A program made the position numbers and the translations under genes. A stretch of 64,000 nucleotides of DNA, from contig NZ_JYNS01000002.1 in the NCBI RefSeq assembly GCF_000934725.1, forward strand, positions 492,969 through 556,968. The letters are read 5' to 3'. A model generated the notes under the pieces. That model saw only the letters and a program-made list of their open reading frames with translations. It was not told the origin of the DNA and did no database searches. This DNA comes from Methyloterricola oryzae. Its GTDB lineage: Bacteria > Pseudomonadota > Gammaproteobacteria > Methylococcales > Methylococcaceae. Position 1 is the first letter of the stretch, and every line of letters begins with the position of its first letter. This document shows positions 54,307 through 61,305 of the stretch, piece by piece.

Positions 54307-55971
54307 ATGACGGATGCAACGGCGGTAACCGGCGCCGAGATACTGGTGGATGCCCTGGAGGCCTTGGGCGTCGAATACGTGTTTGGGGTGCCGGGGGGCG
54401 CGGCGCTGCCCATCCTGGACGTGTTGGCCCGGCGTGGCCCGCGCTACATCCTCTGCCGCGACGAGACCGGCGCCGTGTTCATGGCCCAGGCCATGGGCCG
54501 CATCACCGGCATGCCGGGCGTGGTGCTGACCACCTCGGGCCCCGGTCTGATCAACGCCGTCTGCGGCACCGCCACCGCCACCGAGGATCGCGACCCGGTG
54601 GTCATCATCACCGGGCATGTGCCGCGGCGCATGCAATTCCGCCAGAGCCACATGAACCTGGACTCCGTGGCCCTCTACGCGCCCATCACCAAGTGGAGCG
54701 TGGAGGCGCAGGATCCCGCCACCCTGCCGGAGATCCTGGCCAACGCCTTCCGCATCGCCATGCTGCCCCGCTCGGGCGCCGTGCATGTTTCGATCCCCGT
54801 GGATGTGGCGACCGCCACCCTGCCGGGACCGCTGCCCACGCCCTGGGTTCCGCCACCCGTGTTGGGGGCGGCCGCGCCCGCCATGCTGCGAGAGGCCGCC
54901 GCCGTCCTATCCCGCGCGGCAGCGCCCGCATTGCTGCTGGGTGTGCGGGCGGGACAAGCCGCCATCGCCCCGGCGGTGCGCCGCTTCCTCGACCGCCATC
55001 CCTGGCCCACGGCGATGACCTTCGAATCGGCCGGCACCTTGTCGCGCAAGCACCTGCCCTGCTTCATCGGCCGTGTCGGCTACGTGCGCAACCAGCCGGC
55101 GGACGAGGTGCTGCAGAAGGCCGACGTGGTGCTGGCGGTCGGCTACGACAGCATCGAATATGATCCTTCGGCCTGGCGCGGCGACGGCAGCGTGCACCTG
55201 GTGCACCTGGATGAGATTCCCGCCGGCGTGGAACGCAGCTATCGGCCGGATGTGGAACTGACCGGCGCAATCGGCGGGAGCCTCGATGCCCTGGCCGATC
55301 TCATCGGTCCAACGCCCCTGGCGCCCAGGCCGGAGGTCAAGGCGGCACGCGACTGGCTCGCCGCCGAGGAGGCCCTGGGCGCGGAGCTGTCGGGCAGTCC
55401 GGTGCATCCCTTGCGCTTCATCCACGATCTCCGTCAGACCCTGGCGGACGACATCACCGTCACCTGCGACGTGGGCGCCCACGAGATCTGGATGGCCCGC
55501 CACTTCTTCTGCTTCGAGCCGCGCCATCTGCTGTTCAGCATGGGTCACCAGACCATGGGTGTCTCCCTGCCTTGGGCCATCGGCGCGGCCCTCGCGCGGC
55601 CGGGCTGCAAGGTGGTCTCGGTGTCCGGCGACGGTTCCTTCATGATGACCTGCATGGAACTGGAAACCGCCGTGCGCCTGAAACTGCCCATCGTCCATTG
55701 CATCTGGCGCGACGATGGCTACAACCTGATCCACGCCCTGCAGGAACGCGACTTTGGGCGTAGCTTCGGTTGCCACTTCGGTCCCATCGACTACGTGGGC
55801 CTGGCACGCTCCATGGGGGCGGTGGGCCTGCGCATCGAGCAGGCCGACGCCATCGTGCCGACCCTGAAGCAGGCCCTGGCAGCCGAGGGTCCGGTGGTGA
55901 TCGAGGTGCCCATCGACTACCGCGACAATGGTGAGCTGGTCCATTCGGTGGAAGCCGCCGCACTGCACTGA
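54307..55971 (+). CDS. alsS: Acetolactate synthase, catabolic AlsS-like
   Basis: A 554-residue ThDP enzyme. The N-terminal domain contains the catalytic Glu in CRDETGAVFMAQAMGR, and the ThDP/Mg motif is SGDGSFMMTCMELETAVRL. It joins two pyruvates to acetolactate. No regulatory-subunit gene lies next to it and acetolactate decarboxylase follows, which points to the acetoin pathway and not to branched-chain amino-acid synthesis. The start at 54307 has a GCAGGTG-type ribosome site. Confidence 0.85.
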   Translation: MTDATAVTGAEILVDALEALGVEYVFGVPGGAALPILDVLARRGPRYILCRDETGAVFMAQAMGRITGMPGVVLTTSGPGLINAVCGTATATEDRDPVVIITGHVPRRMQFRQSHMNLDSVALYAPITKWSVEAQDPATLPEILANAFRIAMLPRSGAVHVSIPVDVATATLPGPLPTPWVPPPVLGAAAPAMLREAAAVLSRAAAPALLLGVRAGQAAIAPAVRRFLDRHPWPTAMTFESAGTLSRKHLPCFIGRVGYVRNQPADEVLQKADVVLAVGYDSIEYDPSAWRGDGSVHLVHLDEIPAGVERSYRPDVELTGAIGGSLDALADLIGPTPLAPRPEVKAARDWLAAEEALGAELSGSPVHPLRFIHDLRQTLADDITVTCDVGAHEIWMARHFFCFEPRHLLFSMGHQTMGVSLPWAIGAALARPGCKVVSVSGDGSFMMTCMELETAVRLKLPIVHCIWRDDGYNLIHALQERDFGRSFGCHFGPIDYVGLARSMGAVGLRIEQADAIVPTLKQALAAEGPVVIEVPIDYRDNGELVHSVEAAALH

Positions 55972-55984
55972 GGGAATGACCGCC

Positions 55985-56767
55985 ATGGCCATCGACGACG
56001 CCTTCATCCAGGCCTTCCGCCTTCACCAGCAGCAGGGAGACCTGTTCCATCCACCCGGCCGCGAGGACCAGGCGATCCACCAGGCCTCCACCATCGGCGC
56101 GCTCATGGAGGGCGTTTACGACGGCGAGATCACCTATGCGGAACTGGCCAGGCTCGGGGATTTCGGCCTGGGCACTTTCAATGCTCTGGACGGCGAGATG
56201 ATTGCCTACGACGGCCGCTTCTTCCAGATGAAGAGCGACGGCAAGGCCTACCCGGTGGACCCCGCCGCCAAGACGCCTTTCGCCGTGGTGATGTTCTTCG
56301 ACCCGACGGTGAAGGTACTGTGGGAGGAGCAGGTGGGCTGGAAGCAGTTCCAGCAGAGCGTTGACAAGGCCGTTCCCAGCCGCAACATCTTCTACGCCAT
56401 CAAGGTCAAGGCGCGCTTCGACCACATCCGCGTGCGCACGGTGCCCAGACAGAACAAGCCCTACCCGCCCCTGGTGGAAGTGGCAAAGCATCAACCGGAA
56501 TTCACCTTCGAGGACGTGGAAGGTACCCTTGTGGGCTTCCGCTTTCCCGACTACGCCCAAGGGCTGAATGTGGCCGGCTACCACGTGCACTTCCTCGCGG
56601 CGGACCTGGCCTCAGGCGGGCACGTGCTGGACTTCAGCATGCAGGACGCCCGCATCGACATCGACGTCACCTCCAAATTCCACATGGAGGTGCCGGAATG
56701 CGGCGACTTCCTCGCGGCGGACCTGGGCAAGGACCAGAGCGAGGACATCCATGCGGCGGAGAACTGA
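55985..56767 (+). CDS. budA: Alpha-acetolactate decarboxylase
   Basis: A 260-residue enzyme that converts acetolactate to acetoin. The zinc ligands H200 and H202 (GYHVHF) and H213 (GGHVLDF) are present, with the conserved FPDYAQGLNVAGY just before. The start at 55985 is preceded by GAGGG at 10 nt; an ATG at 55976 is too close to that site. It lies 13 nt after alsS. Confidence 0.92.
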   Translation: MAIDDAFIQAFRLHQQQGDLFHPPGREDQAIHQASTIGALMEGVYDGEITYAELARLGDFGLGTFNALDGEMIAYDGRFFQMKSDGKAYPVDPAAKTPFAVVMFFDPTVKVLWEEQVGWKQFQQSVDKAVPSRNIFYAIKVKARFDHIRVRTVPRQNKPYPPLVEVAKHQPEFTFEDVEGTLVGFRFPDYAQGLNVAGYHVHFLAADLASGGHVLDFSMQDARIDIDVTSKFHMEVPECGDFLAADLGKDQSEDIHAAEN

Positions 56768-56823
56768 GGACGCGCACCGGCTTTCCATCACCGCTCCACC
56801 AGGTCTAAGGAGGACCGCAAACC

Positions 56824-58503
56824 ATGACAAACGGCACCACGGGTTTTGCTGAGGCAGGAACGCTGCAGGGCATGGCCCTGCTCCACCATCCGGCCTACAA
56901 CAAAGGCACCGCGTTCAGCGAGGCGGAACGCGACCGCTTTGGGCTGCACGGCCTGCTGCCCCCCCACGTGGAAACCCTGGAGGAACAGGTGCTGCGGGCT
57001 TACGAGGCCTACCAGCTGAAGACCAGCGATCCGGAGCGGCACATCTATCTCAGGGCCCTCCAGGACACCAACGAAGTCCTGTTCTACCGGTTGCTGCAGG
57101 AGCACATCGAGGAGATGATGCCCATCGTCTACACCCCGGTGGTCGCCCACGGCTGCTCGCGCTTCAGCCATATCTACCGTCGCCCGCGCGGCCTGTTCCT
57201 CTCCTATCCCCTGCGTGACAGGATGGGCGAGTTGCTGCGCAATCGCCCCAACCGCGATGTGGACGTGATCGTGGTGACCGACGGCGAACGCATCCTCGGC
57301 ATCGGCGATCAGGGCGCCGGCGGCCTGGGCATCCCCATCGGCAAGCTCACCCTGTATTCCCTGGTGGCCGGCATCCATCCGGAACGCACCCTGCCCATCG
57401 TGCTGGACGTGGGCACCAACAACCAGGAATGTCTCGACGACCCGGAATACCTGGGCTGGCGCCATGAGCGCATCACCGGCCAGGCCTATCACGAATTCAT
57501 CGAGCAGTTCGTCCAGGCGGTGGAAGCCGAACTGCCCGGCGCCTGCCTGCAATGGGAGGACTTCGCCACCCCGCATGCTCGCCCTATTCTGGAGCGATAC
57601 CGCGACCGCCTGCTGACCTTCAATGACGACATCCAGGGCACCGCCGCTGTCGCCCTGGGCGCCGCCATGGGCGCGGTCAAGGCGGCCGGCGGCCAACTGC
57701 GCGACCAGCGCATCGTATTCCTGGGGGCCGGGTCGGCGGGCATCGGCGTCGCCGATTACCTGCGCGCAGCCATGGTGGCCGAGGGACTTTCCGAGGACGA
57801 GGCGCGCGCCCGCTTCTGGCTGGTGGACAAGGACGGGTTATTGCACACCCAACGCAAGGAACTCACTCCCGATCAGGCGGTTTACGCGCAATCCCTGGAG
57901 CGCTGCAACGGCTGGGCCACCTCATCCGATGGCGTCTACCGCCTGGACGAAGTGGTCAAGCAGGTGCGGCCCAACATCCTCATCGGCCTGTCCACTGTGA
58001 CCGGCGCTTTCAACGAGGGCATCGTCCGGCAGATGGCCCAGGGTGTCGAGCGGCCCATCATCTTTCCCTTGTCCAATCCCACCGACCGCGCCGAGGCCAA
58101 ACCCGCCGATCTGCTGCGCTGGACCGAGGGCCGCGCCATGGTGGCCACCGGATCTCCCTTCGACCCCGTGGCTCACGAGGGCAAAACCATCAGCATCAGC
58201 CAATGCAACAACGTGCTGATCTTTCCCGCGGTGGGCCTGGGCATCGTCGCCTCCGGGGCGCGCCGCGTCACCGACGGCATGATGCTGGCGGCGGCGCGCA
58301 CGGTGGGCGAACACTCGCCGGCGCTGAAGGACCCCGCGCAAGGCCTTCTGACTCCGGTACGCGAGATTCGCGGCCTCGCTGTCGAAGTAGCCATGGCTGT
58401 CGCCGCGCAGGCGCAAAAAGAGGGCGTCGCCCCGGCAAGCAGCCCGGAGGAAATACGCGGCAAGGTTCTGGCGGCGCGCTGGGAGCCTGCTTACAGCATC
58501 TGA
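56824..58503 (+). CDS. maeA: NAD-dependent malic enzyme
   Basis: A 559-residue malic enzyme of the large (SfcA/MaeA) class. YTPVVAHGCSRFSHIY, TDGERILGIGDQGAGGLGIPIGK and FNDDIQGTAAV are signature segments; FLGAGSAGIGVADYL is the NAD-binding fold. It turns malate into pyruvate, CO2 and NADH. AAGGAGG lies 7-8 nt before the ATG. Its place after alsS-budA suggests a route malate to pyruvate to acetolactate to acetoin. Confidence 0.92.
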   Translation: MTNGTTGFAEAGTLQGMALLHHPAYNKGTAFSEAERDRFGLHGLLPPHVETLEEQVLRAYEAYQLKTSDPERHIYLRALQDTNEVLFYRLLQEHIEEMMPIVYTPVVAHGCSRFSHIYRRPRGLFLSYPLRDRMGELLRNRPNRDVDVIVVTDGERILGIGDQGAGGLGIPIGKLTLYSLVAGIHPERTLPIVLDVGTNNQECLDDPEYLGWRHERITGQAYHEFIEQFVQAVEAELPGACLQWEDFATPHARPILERYRDRLLTFNDDIQGTAAVALGAAMGAVKAAGGQLRDQRIVFLGAGSAGIGVADYLRAAMVAEGLSEDEARARFWLVDKDGLLHTQRKELTPDQAVYAQSLERCNGWATSSDGVYRLDEVVKQVRPNILIGLSTVTGAFNEGIVRQMAQGVERPIIFPLSNPTDRAEAKPADLLRWTEGRAMVATGSPFDPVAHEGKTISISQCNNVLIFPAVGLGIVASGARRVTDGMMLAAARTVGEHSPALKDPAQGLLTPVREIRGLAVEVAMAVAAQAQKEGVAPASSPEEIRGKVLAARWEPAYSI

Positions 58504-58509
58504 CCAAAG

Positions 58510-58544
58510 GCCCCATCGGCGGCGTGCGTCCCGGTCGACGGGGC
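58510..58544. terminator. Weak hairpin between convergent genes
   Basis: GCCCC-A-TCG (58510-58518) pairs with CGA-C-GGGGC (58536-58544) across a 17-nt loop, between the malic enzyme stop and the end of the phospholipase B-like gene. No U-run. Confidence 0.35.
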
Positions 58545-58581
58545 TCATAAAGCCAGGCGAGATATCTCCTGTCCCAGCCTC

Positions 58582-60297
58582 TTACCTCAGAAACAGCGAC
58601 ATCAGGGTGAAGCGCCCGTCCAGCCGGTCGGGCACGTCACGCAGTTTCTGCCAACTCCAGGATGAGCGGCTCCAGATGAAAGGCTCGCCGTTGACGTGAG
58701 CCGTGCCGTAGAGCATCCAAAAGCCCCTAGCGGGCGAACGCAGGTCGAGAATGCCTGACAGGTCCATGAAAGGACGGACCATCGCCGTCGAAGCCGCCTT
58801 GGCATCGGCAGCCCCGTCCGGAACCTGCTTGGGATAGTCTGTCTGACCATATCCCAGGTCCCAGCGCCCGAAGATCGAAAGCGGGTTATTCGGGTCGGTG
58901 TAAGTGATGACGCGACGGGCGTCCTCCACCGTGTGCACCCCTGGCAACAATTGCTTGAACTGCTGTTTGCGGGCCGGGCGATTGTCGGTGGACTGCAGGT
59001 CGCTGCGGACCTGCAGCGAGGCCGGGTAGTTGATGCCCATCAGGTATTCGTGCGTCACCATCTCGCTGTCGTATTGGGTGGAGCAGAGCTGCCCGTCCAT
59101 GCTCTTGCTGCTCACGGCATAGGGGCCGCCATTGGAGCGGTAGAACACGAAGCAGCGGTACGACATCTCCACCAGCCCGGTCTCGTTGCTGTTGGCATCC
59201 ACCAGCATGTAGCCGTTCAAATAGGAGCCGCTGTCATCCAGGGAAATGGCGTCGAAGAATTCGTCGATGGACCCGGCAAACTGCTCGCCCAGGGCCGCCC
59301 GCCAGAAGGTCCAGATTCCCAACGGCTTCACCTGGCTGCGGGACATGCGGAGCGTGGTCTCGTTGAACATCAACCCCTTGTTGTTGTAGCCGAAATCCGT
59401 GGCGGAGCCGATCTGCCCGGGGCCGATGGCGTTCATGGTGGTGATGTCGCCATTCACGGCCAGGGTCTGGGTCATGGTCTGGGAGAGAAAGCCTATCCAG
59501 GAATTGTGTGTCAGGATCACCTCGTTACCGCTTCGCTTCAGGAAGGCCGAGCACTTGTCCGGGTGATCGCCGGAACGCACCCCGCCCGGCGCCGCCTCGG
59601 GCGAAAACGAGAGGACGTCCATCAGGTCGTTGCTGGCATTCAGGAAATAGACATCCATAAAGCTGAGATCCGGCGTCTCATAACCCAGAGTAAGTTCCGC
59701 CGGCTGGAAATAACTGCCATCCGGCAGCCAGTTTCCCGAGAAATCCAGCGCCGCCGGCTGGCCACGCACTGCGCCGTGATAGATGCCCAGCATGCGGAAC
59801 AGCAACCTTTTGAACCGGTGGGCCGTGAGCGCCTCGGTGCCAGGACTTTTCAGGTATTGCAGGAATGCCGCGTAGTTGGCGTTCAGTACCCCGGCGGCAT
59901 TGCTCAGCTCGGACGGGCTGGGCCCCTGGGTCGGGCTGTGCTGCTTGGGAAAGTTGTGGGAGGGATCGGTGAGGTAGGCTACATCCCAGGTATTGTCCCG
60001 GGCGGACAGGATCGTCCCGCCCTGCAGCTTGCCCTGGATGAACCCCGCCCGGTATTCCGCCTTCAGGTCGCTGCTGTCCCGCGACACCACCGTCATGTTG
60101 AGAATGTTGTTGACGGTCTGAATCACCCCCGAAGCGGATCTGTCCAGCGTGTAGAGCGCGGGCGGATCGGCATGCCAGTGACTCCGCTCGGCCCTCTTGC
60201 CTGAGTGGTCTTGACCAGCAAAAGCCGAGGCCGCACAAAACCCAAAGAAGAGCGCAAGCAGTCGTCTTGCAACGGCAAATGAACTTTTTGTATCCAT
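58582..60297 (-). CDS. Phospholipase B-like (PLBD-family) exported hydrolase
   Basis: A 571-residue exported protein (signal peptide LLALFFGFCAASAFA). The body matches the phospholipase B-like/lamina-ancestor family, an Ntn-hydrolase fold better known in eukaryotes. The candidate nucleophile is C249 in DKCSAFLK, followed by LTHNSWIGF. Such proteins are usually cut just before this Cys. Activity may be amidase or phospholipase. It is convergent with maeA. No promoter for this gene was identified in the gap upstream. Confidence 0.75.
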   Translation of the reverse strand: MDTKSSFAVARRLLALFFGFCAASAFAGQDHSGKRAERSHWHADPPALYTLDRSASGVIQTVNNILNMTVVSRDSSDLKAEYRAGFIQGKLQGGTILSARDNTWDVAYLTDPSHNFPKQHSPTQGPSPSELSNAAGVLNANYAAFLQYLKSPGTEALTAHRFKRLLFRMLGIYHGAVRGQPAALDFSGNWLPDGSYFQPAELTLGYETPDLSFMDVYFLNASNDLMDVLSFSPEAAPGGVRSGDHPDKCSAFLKRSGNEVILTHNSWIGFLSQTMTQTLAVNGDITTMNAIGPGQIGSATDFGYNNKGLMFNETTLRMSRSQVKPLGIWTFWRAALGEQFAGSIDEFFDAISLDDSGSYLNGYMLVDANSNETGLVEMSYRCFVFYRSNGGPYAVSSKSMDGQLCSTQYDSEMVTHEYLMGINYPASLQVRSDLQSTDNRPARKQQFKQLLPGVHTVEDARRVITYTDPNNPLSIFGRWDLGYGQTDYPKQVPDGAADAKAASTAMVRPFMDLSGILDLRSPARGFWMLYGTAHVNGEPFIWSRSSWSWQKLRDVPDRLDGRFTLMSLFLR

Positions 60298-61305
60298 AAA
60301 ATCCTCCGAATACAGGGAAATTTCGCGATTGAGGGCAGACTGGTTAGCCTCCGCAAGCGTTCCTTAAAGTGCGGTAGCCGGCACACGGACTGACAAACTC
60401 ACTGGCCCGCTGCATAAAGCTCGGGCCTCCTACGATTCTTTGCATCATGCGATTGGAAACTCGGAGCGAAACACCAGGCAAGAGACATGGCAAAAGTCAG
60501 GTAATTTTGAAATTATTTGACCCGATACTTAGTGGCAGCGTCGAAATAGCCACCGAACTAAATGATAGGGTCAATTCACATCAGAGTATTCATTACAGAT
60601 CAAAGTCAACGCCCTGCACTGCCTCACGAATACGCAAAACGCAATGCCTAAACCAGATCAATAATATCGCCGCCGACGATACAAGCCACACTATTTTGCA
60701 ACACTGTTCGTACTCCTAGTAAATCATCTCGCCACAATATTAGAATCCGGCTAAATACTTACCGTGCCGCATAACCCATCAATATGGTCCAGAATCATCA
60801 TCACGGGCCCGCTCTGCATCAGGAATGGCCGGCAATTCGCAGGTTGCCGGAACCACTGGTGGGTGAACCCAGAAAAGCTTGCAACGTTACCTGCCTAGGG
60901 AAATTATTCCCTTAATTATTTCATGGTTGACAGGCCTTTTTCCTTCTGGAGAATTCGGTATCTATAGCATTCGCTTGGTCCGGTTCAAAATCTCCGTAGC
61001 GATAGCCAGAATCAGCAGTTCTCTTACTTAAGAGGAAAGGCGTTAATCGTCATATTCGCTTTGAATTGATTTTTTGGATTTCCGAATCGACGTTCTCACG
61101 GCCGATGCGGATAATGTGCGTCGGTGAGACATAAGGCTCTCTCCGGGTTGGATTAAGCGCAAGCGGGGAATGGATGGGATATTTCACAGGACGTGTCGTT
61201 GGTTGCTCGCTGGATTTTCAGGCATTCAAGGCCTGGTGTGAATCCGGCCTTTCGCGCGTTGCCACGGTTTCTACTTAGGCAGAACACCAACCGGAGTCAG
61301 CTGAC
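60298..61305. other. AT-richer gap with no supported gene
   Basis: About 1 kb without a convincing coding region. It is visibly less GC-rich than the rest of the window. The only open frame of note (60447-60719, plus) has no ribosome site and no coding character. A TTGACA occurs at 60927-60932 on the plus strand, but no matching -10 lies at normal spacing. The gap must hold the promoters of the phospholipase B-like gene and the large repeat protein. Possible insertion scar; no transposase remnant was recognised. Confidence 0.5.

Noticed and set aside
60447..60719. A 90-codon open frame in the AT-richer gap
   Set aside because: No ribosome site, no recognisable motif and no coding-like third-base bias.
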